Below, in pieces: positions 10,082 to 17,050 of a DNA stretch of 64,000 nucleotides. The stretch is from Archangium violaceum Cb vi76 (GTDB lineage Bacteria > Myxococcota > Myxococcia > Myxococcales > Myxococcaceae): NCBI RefSeq assembly GCF_000733295.1, contig NZ_JPMI01000240.1, positions 62,001-126,000 on the forward strand, given 5' to 3'. Each line of letters starts with the position of its first letter. Position 1 is the stretch's first letter. The position numbers were made by a program, and so were the translations under genes. The notes beneath the pieces are model-generated. The model searched no databases. It was given only the letters and a program-made list of their open reading frames with translations, and was not told the origin of the DNA.

Positions 10082-12157
10082 ATGATGCTCGCGCAACTCG
10101 TCCTGCCCCTGCTCCTCACCGGTGCGGCGGGCGGGGGCAACGAGATCGTCCTCATCCTCGACAACTCCTGCTCCATGGGCATGGAGTCCCGGGATGACCA
10201 GGGCCGCCGGTATCCGCCCAATGATCCCGAGCGCGCCGCGGTGCTCGGGACGCTCATCGTCGAGGGCCTGGCGCGAGGCTCGGCCGACCACATGGAGGTG
10301 CTGGCCTTCGGTGACAGCGAGCGGGACCCGCCTCGTCCGGCCCAGGACGCGGACGCCATCCGTGCGCTGCCCTATTCACAGGGCACCTTCTACAAGCGCC
10401 CGCTGGAGGAGGCGGGGAATCGGCTGCGGAGCTCGACGCTGCCGCACCGGCTGTTCCTCTTCTTCACGGACGGAGCCCCGCAGGATCTGAGGGACCCCTC
10501 CGAGGGTCCCCGGGCACTGGGGGTCTCCGAGGGAGCGGATTTCGAGACGCTGGTCATCGGGCTCTTCGGCAGTGAGGAAATCCGCCAGACGGGCGAGCAA
10601 TTCCTCCGGCCGTTGGTGCGCGATCCGCGGGATCTGGTCTTCGTCCAGAAGCCTCGCGAGGTGATTGACGCCTTCACGCGAGGCTATGCCCGGGTGCTCG
10701 GCTCGAGGCCGGAGACGGGCTCGCTGTCGCCCGGCGAATCGAAGACGTTCGCGGTGGGCAAGTACGTGGTGGAGGTGCTGGTGGCCACGGCGTCGGCCTC
10801 GCCTGGGCCCGCGTACACGGCGAAGCTGGAGGGTCCCCAGGGCAACGCTCCAGTGCAGGCCTCGGGGGACAACGGCTGTCCGCCTGGCATCCGTTACGGA
10901 GGCGCGCCGAAGCTGTGCCAGCCGCCGCATCGGCACTACCAGGTGTTCCGCGCGCCCAACTCCCCGGACCAGCCGAGCCGCTGGACGCTGTCGCTGCCGA
11001 AGGGCTCGGGTGACATCGATTACGGCCTCATCCTCCGTTACGACCTGGAGGCCTCGCTGGCGGTGCCGGCGACGGCCCGGGTGGGGGAGCCGGTGCGGCT
11101 GGATGCGCGGATGCTCTTCCGGGGGAAGACCTTCGATGACGAGTCCTTCTTCCAGGCGGACGGCTTCGCGGCCGTGGCCACGGTCGAGGGCCAGGAGGTG
11201 CCACTGCGTCACGAAGGGGGAGGGCGCTTCGTGGCGGACTGGACGCCTTCGCAGTTGTCACGGGATGGCGCGCCCACGCCCGTGCAGGTGACGTTCCGCA
11301 ATGCGTGGATGGAGCAGCGCGCGCGCCGGACGGTGCAGGTGGAGGGCTTCCTCGACTTCGCGCTGGTGCCGGATCCGGCGTCCATCGATCTCGGCCAGTG
11401 GCGGGGCGAGCGCGGCGAGACGCGCCGGTGCGCCATCGTGGACCTGTCCCGTTCAACGAACGCGGACCGGGTGCCCATCACCTGCACCGCGCAGGGAACC
11501 ATCACGGAGGGCGTGTTGAGCTGTGGTCCCGTGGCGGGCTCGGAGGCGGACCTGGGCAATGGGCGCAAGGGACAGCCGCTCCAGTACGAGGTCTGCTTTG
11601 TCGCGGAGGGATGCTGCGGCCAGATGGCTCCGGAGGGGCTCGGGGTGCACTTCTCCGCGACGCATCCGCATTATGCCGCCTCGGCGGTGACGGTCCCGAC
11701 GGTCGTGAAGGTGGACGAGACGGGCTTTCTGCGCTGCTGGTGGCCCTGGCTCGCGTTCGCGGCGGGAATGCTTGGCTTGGGCTGGCTCATCGCGGGCTTC
11801 GTGCGGCCGCATGACTTCGATCCGGCGGCCAGTGTCTACGTGGCGGGCTCCGAGATGGGGCTCAAGCGCGCCTCGGCCCTCACGTTGCGTGAGACGCCTG
11901 GGGGCACCCGGGGCTTCTACCGGAATGCGCGGATGTGCCTGAACGCGGGGGGGGACTTCGTGCGCTCACCGCGTGCGGCGGTGCTCGTCCTGGAGGCGGG
12001 GCCGGGGGGCTCCACGCGTTTCGTCACCGCGGGGGGACTGGAGCGCAAGGTGCAACGCACCGGGAAGTGGGAGCCCGTACCGGCCGAGGAACTGGCCATC
12101 GGCTACATGCCCAACACGGTGTACCGGGTGGGCAGCCTGTACCTGAAGTGGAGCTGA
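10082..12157 (+). CDS. vWA-domain membrane protein with shared C-terminal module
   Basis: 691 aa, starting directly after the previous stop (TAGATG; a second ATG at 10085 is possible). A short signal/anchor (MMLAQLVLPLLLTG) leads into a von Willebrand A domain with MIDAS DNSCS (about 27-31) and a later FFTDGAP. A beta-rich middle and a Cys-rich segment (RCAIVDLSR...CTAQG...CGPVAG...CFVAEGCCGQ) follow, then a membrane helix near 555-580 (WPWLAFAAGMLGLGWLIAGF). The cytosolic C-terminal module (VYVAGSEMGLKRAS...GFYRNARMCL...TVYRVGSLYLKW) matches that of the preceding protein. The shared tail suggests both proteins dock on the same cytosolic partner. The system then pauses; the tubulin-like gene starts 4.9 kb downstream. 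Confidence 0.85.
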   Translation: MMLAQLVLPLLLTGAAGGGNEIVLILDNSCSMGMESRDDQGRRYPPNDPERAAVLGTLIVEGLARGSADHMEVLAFGDSERDPPRPAQDADAIRALPYSQGTFYKRPLEEAGNRLRSSTLPHRLFLFFTDGAPQDLRDPSEGPRALGVSEGADFETLVIGLFGSEEIRQTGEQFLRPLVRDPRDLVFVQKPREVIDAFTRGYARVLGSRPETGSLSPGESKTFAVGKYVVEVLVATASASPGPAYTAKLEGPQGNAPVQASGDNGCPPGIRYGGAPKLCQPPHRHYQVFRAPNSPDQPSRWTLSLPKGSGDIDYGLILRYDLEASLAVPATARVGEPVRLDARMLFRGKTFDDESFFQADGFAAVATVEGQEVPLRHEGGGRFVADWTPSQLSRDGAPTPVQVTFRNAWMEQRARRTVQVEGFLDFALVPDPASIDLGQWRGERGETRRCAIVDLSRSTNADRVPITCTAQGTITEGVLSCGPVAGSEADLGNGRKGQPLQYEVCFVAEGCCGQMAPEGLGVHFSATHPHYAASAVTVPTVVKVDETGFLRCWWPWLAFAAGMLGLGWLIAGFVRPHDFDPAASVYVAGSEMGLKRASALTLRETPGGTRGFYRNARMCLNAGGDFVRSPRAAVLVLEAGPGGSTRFVTAGGLERKVQRTGKWEPVPAEELAIGYMPNTVYRVGSLYLKWS

Positions 12158-12207
12158 GTGCCGCAGTATCTCGGTCGGCACAGCCTGTGATGCCGGCATG
12201 GCCAACC

Positions 12208-12251
12208 CCGCTGTTGGGCTCCTGACTGACGGCCTGGGGGGCCAACAGCGG
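12208..12251. repeat. 10-bp inverted repeat after the vWA gene
   Basis: CCGCTGTTGG (12208-12217) and CCAACAGCGG (12242-12251) are perfect inverted arms with a 24-nt spacer. It lies about 50 nt after the vWA stop and before the next gene. There is no T-run, so it is not a classic intrinsic terminator. It may mark the end of the first half of the cluster. Confidence 0.4.
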
Positions 12252-12317
12252 CGGATGGGTGAATGTGACAGAGTCGGTCCGGAAGGCGGCTTGGCACACA
12301 CTCCAAGGAGGTAGTGC

Positions 12318-12797
12318 ATGAAGCGGAATGGGCTGAAATGGACCGCTCTGGCCGTTGCCGTCGTGGCGGCCAGCATGGGATGCGCCCACTCGCAACGGCC
12401 GGAATCTCGAATCCACGTCATCTCCGAAGACGCGGAGGGAGTGGGTGCCTCCCTCGGAACTGGCGGCTCTGGCTTCCGTAACTGCGATGCAGAGCATAAT
12501 GAGTGTTACGACGATTGCTGGAATACCGAGCCTTTACCATACCCGCAGACGAAGCAGGACGGATGGCTCCGTAGGCATTGCACCAGTAAATGCCTCAAGG
12601 TGTATATGGAATGCGAAGAGGCCAACGAGAAGAAGGCACGAGAACTGAAGTTCTCGCGCGTCGATGCTGCGATTGATTGGATCAGGAATCACAAGGCCGA
12701 AGTGGCACTTGGAACGGTCGTCATCGTCGCCGGTGTTGCCTTTGTCATTACAACAGGTGGTTCTGGTGCGCTGATTCTGGCTCCTCTTGCCCTCTAG
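12318..12797 (+). CDS. small Cys-rich lipoprotein with C-terminal hydrophobic segment
   Basis: 159 aa behind a perfect Shine-Dalgarno AAGGAGGT (12305-12312) at 5 nt spacing. It has a lipoprotein-type signal (LAVAVVAASMGC, lipobox at C22), a Cys-rich patch (residues about 55-95: CDAEHNECYDDC... and CTSKCLKVYMEC) and a C-terminal hydrophobic stretch (VALGTVVIVAGVAFVITTGG). The overall plan recalls small myxobacterial lipoproteins of the DUF6310 type, but I am not certain. Base composition is visibly less GC-rich than the flanking signalling genes, with A/T-ending codons, which suggests recent acquisition. The downstream gene follows after 12 nt and may be a functional partner. Confidence 0.7.
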   Translation: MKRNGLKWTALAVAVVAASMGCAHSQRPESRIHVISEDAEGVGASLGTGGSGFRNCDAEHNECYDDCWNTEPLPYPQTKQDGWLRRHCTSKCLKVYMECEEANEKKARELKFSRVDAAIDWIRNHKAEVALGTVVIVAGVAFVITTGGSGALILAPLAL

Positions 12798-12809
12798 TCC
12801 GGTGCGCCA

Positions 12810-13199
12810 ATGGCCTATAATTGGGATTTCGATGTTGAAGCGGTGATGAAGACGCTTGGCACCATCAGCGACAAGTATCAGAAGGACTCTTCGGAAGACG
12901 AGGCCCTCCGGATCGCCGCAGTCGCATTGCTCTATGTCCGCGACATCCAGAAGCTGGAGGAGTACCGCACCTATTTCCGAGAGTTCGTTACGGGCAAACC
13001 CATCATTGTTTCTCAAACGTTCGCAACGAGAGCAGAAGCAGATGAATGGCTCGCCAGTGGAAAAGCCACGGATGGCGAGCTTGTCAGCATCGCGGGCCAG
13101 GGGTTCACCGCGCACCATCTGTCAAAGGGATGGAAGTTCCTTCGGGCGCGCGCGCCGGAGGAGCTTGACCCCCCTCCAGACAAGCCAAACCCCGAGTAG
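12810..13199 (+). CDS. 129-aa protein, paralogue of the gene at 15102-15482; possible immunity or partner protein
   Basis: Cytosolic, no signal or membrane segment, mostly helical. The central sequence (EDEALRIAAVALLYV, then FATRAEADEWLASGK and SIAGQGF) is nearly identical to that encoded in opposite orientation at 15102-15482; by eye about two thirds of positions match. It follows the lipoprotein gene by 12 nt with no obvious Shine-Dalgarno, so it is probably coupled to it. Small acidic proteins encoded right after a small secreted protein are often immunity proteins, but nothing here proves that. Composition is less GC-rich than the neighbours. Confidence 0.7.
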   Translation: MAYNWDFDVEAVMKTLGTISDKYQKDSSEDEALRIAAVALLYVRDIQKLEEYRTYFREFVTGKPIIVSQTFATRAEADEWLASGKATDGELVSIAGQGFTAHHLSKGWKFLRARAPEELDPPPDKPNPE

Positions 13200-13297
13200 G
13201 AGCCGGGCCACTCTTCGAGTGTGAGGGCCGTGTGCTACCCTGAGCCATCACCGCGCGCAGTGGCTCCCGGAGGGGTCCTGAAGCGGGGGGCTGCTCG

Positions 13298-15079
13298 ATG
13301 GGGAACCAACCCGAGATCGTTCGTCTTCGTGTCCTCTCCCAGGGAAGGGAGCCGCGCGAGGTTCGCGCCTGGCGTGTCGGTTCATGCATCTACCTGACCG
13401 CCACGTCCCACCTGTTGGGGCCCCAGCCAGGAGAAATGCGCCGCGTCGTGCTCCAGGGCGCGGGTCAACCGAAGCAGGTGCTCGTCGTGGAGTCGGATGA
13501 CGACTCAAACCTGACGCTGCTGGCACCCGAGATGGAAGGGGCAGGGGATGGCGAGGGCGCTGGGAGCGCGGCCCTCAAGGTCGAGGTGCTGGATGCCTCG
13601 GGGGATGTGGAGCCGGAGTGGCCGCTGCTGGCGGATGCGCCCTCGGACGTCTCAAACTGCACCGTGCTCTTGTCCTCCGAATACAAAGGGCAACGGGTGC
13701 TGGGCCGGCTCACCCCCAAGGGAGATGCCCTCGAGGTGACCACCAGCCCGGACTCTGGCGTGGATGTTCTCGAGCTGATCGGCTGCCCCGTGCTTCAAGG
13801 CGGCAAGGTCATGGGCCTCGTGACGCAGCGGACGCGGACCGAGGGCACGGTGCTCGCCGTCACGGCTTCCACCATCCTCTCGCTCTGGCGGCAGCGGTGC
13901 GCGACCGGGCCGCAGGACTGGCGGCAGCGCAGCTTCGCCTATGGGGCCATCAAGTTGTTCTCGGCCGCCGTCGGCGACCCCGAGGCCTGGAAGCGCGAGC
14001 TGTCCGCCGTGGATCCACGCTTGGCGCCGGGCTTCGGGGCGTACCAGCTCTCGCTGGCCCAGTGCCAGGAGACGCCGCTGGTGCTCTTCCTGCTGCGGTG
14101 CTTGCTGGGGCCGCTCGTCACGGTGCTGCTGTTCGACATGTCCCTGGCGGGCGCGCTCCTGTTCTACCCCGGGCTCTTCCCCGAGGGGCTGTTGGACGTC
14201 CTGTCGCAGCAGCTCGTGATGAGCTACTGCCTCGCGATCGTGGGCGCGTTGGGGCTGAGTGTGCTCACCGGAGTGGGGGCCGCTGCCGGTTCCGCGACGG
14301 TGGGCGGGTTGGCTGGAGGTGTCGCGGTGCTCATCACGCTGCCCCTCCTGGAGAGCACCTGGAGCGTGGCGGGCATCACCGTGGGGACCATGTGCGGGAC
14401 GGCATCCGGGGTGCTGTGGATGCAGCGGATGGATGTCCGGCGCAAGCCCACCCGGGTGCAATTGCTGTCGGTGGGATGGGGCGTGCTGGAGGGCCTGATC
14501 CTGTTCGTCGTGCTGAGCCTCATCGGCCTGGAGTTCGCCGATGCCCGGCTGTCCTGGGGCGGCGAGCGCGAGAAGGCCATGGGAGCTGTTCTCGGCCTGC
14601 TGCTCGTGTCTCCTGGCCTGCTGGCGTTCTTCCTGCGGCGGAAGGAGGCTCCGGGGCAGTGGTTCGGCACCGTGCTGCTGGGCATGGCCGCGGTCTTCGC
14701 ATCCCTGGGCGTCATCCTGCATCCCATCATGGTCAACCGTCAGCCGGAGAGCCTCATGTTCGGCGCAGGCCTGGGCATCCTGACGGGAGTGGGGCTGTGC
14801 GGCATCTTCAGCCTGATGCACGCATTGGCGGAGGACTTCGGAGCGGGCCCCTGGAGCGATGTGGCTCCCGTGCTGGGCACCTGCCTCTTGTTACCGTTGG
14901 TGCTCGTTGGTTTCGGATGGCCGGCGGGAGTGTCCCTGCTCCGCTTCGCCGGGTGCCTGCTCACCAGCGGGCTGCTGAGCTTCGTGTTGATGATCCTCCG
15001 CCAGTGGGTGCCGGTACCGGCGCGTTACGTCGGCGCCGGGCAGCCCAAGTCCGGGGTCGGCGTGGATCCGGGCCGGTGA
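13298..15079 (+). CDS. polytopic membrane protein with a protease-like, probably inactive N-terminal domain
   Basis: 593 aa. Residues 1-200 are soluble and beta-rich. They look like a decayed chymotrypsin-fold domain: near 155-175 the stretch LIGCPVLQGGKVMGLVTQRT recalls the GxSGxPV...GxVxGLV segment of trypsin-like proteases, but the nucleophile Ser is absent. Residues about 255-580 carry roughly ten hydrophobic helices (LVTVLLFDMSLAGALLFYPG, MSYCLAIVGALGLSVLTGVG, ILFVVLSLIGLEFA, GTCLLLPLVLVGFGW and others). There is no known transporter signature. It sits between the two inverted paralogues and is more GC-rich than they are. The protease relationship is my reading of a short motif and should be held loosely. 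Confidence 0.65.
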   Translation: MGNQPEIVRLRVLSQGREPREVRAWRVGSCIYLTATSHLLGPQPGEMRRVVLQGAGQPKQVLVVESDDDSNLTLLAPEMEGAGDGEGAGSAALKVEVLDASGDVEPEWPLLADAPSDVSNCTVLLSSEYKGQRVLGRLTPKGDALEVTTSPDSGVDVLELIGCPVLQGGKVMGLVTQRTRTEGTVLAVTASTILSLWRQRCATGPQDWRQRSFAYGAIKLFSAAVGDPEAWKRELSAVDPRLAPGFGAYQLSLAQCQETPLVLFLLRCLLGPLVTVLLFDMSLAGALLFYPGLFPEGLLDVLSQQLVMSYCLAIVGALGLSVLTGVGAAAGSATVGGLAGGVAVLITLPLLESTWSVAGITVGTMCGTASGVLWMQRMDVRRKPTRVQLLSVGWGVLEGLILFVVLSLIGLEFADARLSWGGEREKAMGAVLGLLLVSPGLLAFFLRRKEAPGQWFGTVLLGMAAVFASLGVILHPIMVNRQPESLMFGAGLGILTGVGLCGIFSLMHALAEDFGAGPWSDVAPVLGTCLLLPLVLVGFGWPAGVSLLRFAGCLLTSGLLSFVLMILRQWVPVPARYVGAGQPKSGVGVDPGR

Positions 15080-15101
15080 GGTATCCCGAGGGGCGCAGTG
15101 C

Positions 15102-15482
15102 CTACTTTGAACCTGGCGGTTCAGTTTCTTCGGGTAGACGCGTCCTCAGCAACGTCCATCCCTTCGATGCCATGCCTCCCACGGAGAATCCCTGGCCCGC
15201 GATGGTGATGAGTTCGCCCCCGTTGACCTTTCCGCTGGCGAGCCACTCATCTGCTTCTTCTCTCGTGGCGAATGCCTGATCAGGGATCAGTGGTTTGCCA
15301 GTGATGAAATCCAGGAAATACTTGCGGTAGTCTTCCAGCTTGTCGATGTCTTGGACATAGAGCAGAGCCACCGCTGCGATTCGGAGAGCCTCGTCTTCTG
15401 CGGAGCCTTGCGGGTATTTGTCGCTCACGGTACCGAGCGTCTTCATCACGGATTCGATGTCGAAGTTTGAATTGTAGCTCAT
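15102..15482 (-). CDS. 126-aa protein, inverted paralogue of 12810-13199
   Basis: Starts at ATG 15482. It shares a long near-identical core with the + strand gene at 12810 (MKTLGT-SDKY, EDEALRIAAVALLYV, FATREEADEWLASGK, IAGQGF). No signal peptide or membrane segment. It lies downstream of a lipoprotein gene on the same strand, the same arrangement (lipoprotein, then this family) as its paralogue. The two copies face each other across the polytopic gene at 13298. No strong ribosome site is visible, which again suggests coupling to the upstream gene. Function unknown. Confidence 0.7.
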   Translation of the reverse strand: MSYNSNFDIESVMKTLGTVSDKYPQGSAEDEALRIAAVALLYVQDIDKLEDYRKYFLDFITGKPLIPDQAFATREEADEWLASGKVNGGELITIAGQGFSVGGMASKGWTLLRTRLPEETEPPGSK

Positions 15483-15535
15483 GGGTACACGCGAGCGGGT
15501 AGGGCTCGAGGGCGTCAGGGCACCCCACGTCGGCC

Positions 15536-16024
15536 TCACCGGAACGAATCCACGATGAATGCGTCTGCGATGGAGTAATCGAGAATGGCGGTTCCGGGCT
15601 TGGACTCGGGCCGCTTCCTGAGTTGACCATTCCCGAGCCGGGCTACGGCGCAGATGGGAACTTTGTCTCCGTCTGGTGGATGGGCCTCGTAGTACCGGAT
15701 GACGACTTGCGGCCCTCCGGTCCAGACCTGCCCATACAGGCGGGTGGGCGCTTCGAAGATACCGAGGTCTTCCGTCAACATGCTCTCGATAGGGCCGTCG
15801 TAGAGTGTGATAGGCCGTGCCCCTACCTGATTGGCGTCGAGTTCCAAGAGCGCTGCGTCCCCGACGTGCAGTCGTACATACCGCATCGCCTTCTGGGCTT
15901 CCTCGGGGCACTCTTGTGGACCCGGTGTTCCGTCTGGACGCAACACCAACTTTTCAGCGGTGGTGATGCATCCAGATGACGCGAGAAGCAAGAGGGTGGA
16001 ACAGGAAAAGATTGCCTTTATCAT
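15536..16024 (-). CDS. putative lipoprotein, function unknown
   Basis: 162 aa from the ATG at 16024 (an upstream ATG at 16036 is in frame). A signal peptide with lipobox (LLLLASSGC) is followed by a soluble domain of about 140 residues (QECPEEAQKAMRYVRLHVGD ... VVIRYYEAH ... ICAVARLGNGQ). No catalytic motif recognised. It sits 17 nt downstream of the broken DUF2381-like gene and upstream of the small paralogue at 15102, all on the minus strand, so the three probably formed one transcription unit. Composition is less GC-rich than the surrounding backbone. Confidence 0.7.
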   Translation of the reverse strand: MIKAIFSCSTLLLLASSGCITTAEKLVLRPDGTPGPQECPEEAQKAMRYVRLHVGDAALLELDANQVGARPITLYDGPIESMLTEDLGIFEAPTRLYGQVWTGGPQVVIRYYEAHPPDGDKVPICAVARLGNGQLRKRPESKPGTAILDYSIADAFIVDSFR

Positions 16025-16041
16025 GGGCGTGAGCATCGCGC

Positions 16042-16856
16042 TTACTCGCGAATGAGCCGATGATCCATCAAAATGACCACCTGCTGGTATCCGTCACTTC
16101 GGAGTATCTCCAAGGTCAGGTCAGCAAGGCCTTGGTCCGATTCAAACGCGCTTTGATCCACGACTACCGCGAGGGTTCCCGACGCACCAGGAACGAGCTC
16201 GGACCGGTTCATGCGGAGCGCGAACGGCCTGTTCGTGCGCGACTCCAAATCGGAGGTCATGCGGGCTTCCCCGAATCTCCAAGGCGCGTCGGCGTTCGAG
16301 TTGTTGGTCAGTTGGACCACAGCCGCGGCTTTTCCTTTGCCCGAGAAGAGCTTCACCGTCAGGTCCACATCTCCATCCTTGAGGACGATGGTTCGCTTCT
16401 TGCGAAAGGGCGTCTGCTTCACCGCGCCATTGGCCAGAAGCGTGGCGTAGGCGTGATCAATCGAGTTCTCTTCTTGGCGATAGCGCTCGTTCTCATCGCG
16501 AAGCTTCCGCTCTCTATCAAGCGCGCGGTACAGGGAGGAGAGCACCGCATCGTACCCCTCGCGGCTCTCGAACACGTTCACCAGTTGGTCCACCTGGCGG
16601 TCGCTGTAGGCCTGCTGGTGTGCGGTCACGATGAATGGAAGTTCCGTTCCATCATGCTCGTCCGCGCGGGGTCACAGTCCTTCTCCAAGCGGAGGACGGT
16701 CGCCGTCTGGCCACCGACGTACACCTTGGGGGCCTCGGTCCTCGGATGCTCCGAGAGGATGAGGGTCCGCTCCGTGGGGGCGCACACCTGGGGGATGGCC
16801 TCGGATGCCACGAGGATGAGCAGCAGGGGGAACCGGAAAAGTAGTGGATGACGCAT
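16042..16856 (-). pseudogene. DUF2381-like gene broken by an internal out-of-frame deletion
   Basis: The N-terminal piece (start ATG 16856, stop TGA at 16626-16628, 76 aa) has a signal peptide and RTLILSEHPR...TATVLRLEKDCDPAR, which looks like the beginning of the myxobacterial DUF2381/TIGR02268 family. The C-terminal piece (from GTG 16629 to 16042, 195 aa) has the remainder: QLVNVFESREG, RDENERYRQEENSIDHAYA, a beta-rich domain with FALRMNRSELVPGASGTLAVV, and HRLIRE at the end. Read back in its own frame, the second piece continues upstream as ELPFIVTAHQQ. The middle segment expected between the two, roughly 40-50 residues, is missing and the frame changes at the junction. The pieces touch (TCGTGACC), so coupled synthesis of two fragments cannot be excluded. 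The family assignment is from memory of the pattern. Confidence 0.65.
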
Positions 16857-16990
16857 GGCGCGACCTAACCTAACAGGACAGGCCGTGGAGGACCACACGT
16901 CTCGAGTTTTCTCCCCTGGCTCCGAGTGCGACTCCCGGTGCAATCGTCTCGGCTGCCGCACGTTATCCCTCGACCCCTGGTCTCGACTCG

Positions 16991-17010
16991 ACGTGCTATA
17001 TCGGGCACGT
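16991..17010 (+). promoter_or_regulatory. 6-bp inverted repeat around an AT-rich TATATC in front of the tubulin-like operon
   Basis: ACGTGC (16991-16996) and GCACGT (17005-17010) flank TATATCGG. This is the only AT-rich island in the 190-nt gap upstream of the tubulin-like gene and lies 40 nt before its start. A -10 element framed by an operator would look like this, but no convincing -35 is seen. Confidence 0.35.
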
Positions 17011-17037
17011 ACTCTCTACATGCAGTGGAGATGACGC

Positions 17038-17045
17038 GGAGGGGG
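17038..17045 (+). promoter_or_regulatory. Shine-Dalgarno that fixes the TTG start of the tubulin-like gene
   Basis: GGAGGGGG lies 5 nt before TTG 17051. No ATG or GTG precedes it in the same frame, and the conserved glycine loop begins 15 residues after this TTG, so TTG is the best start. Confidence 0.6.
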
Positions 17046-17050
17046 ATGTC

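Noticed and set aside
12318-16856. Mobile element (IS, integrase, att sites) to explain the less GC-rich block
   Set aside because: No transposase, integrase, tRNA or direct repeat at the edges; the acquisition idea rests only on composition and gene order.
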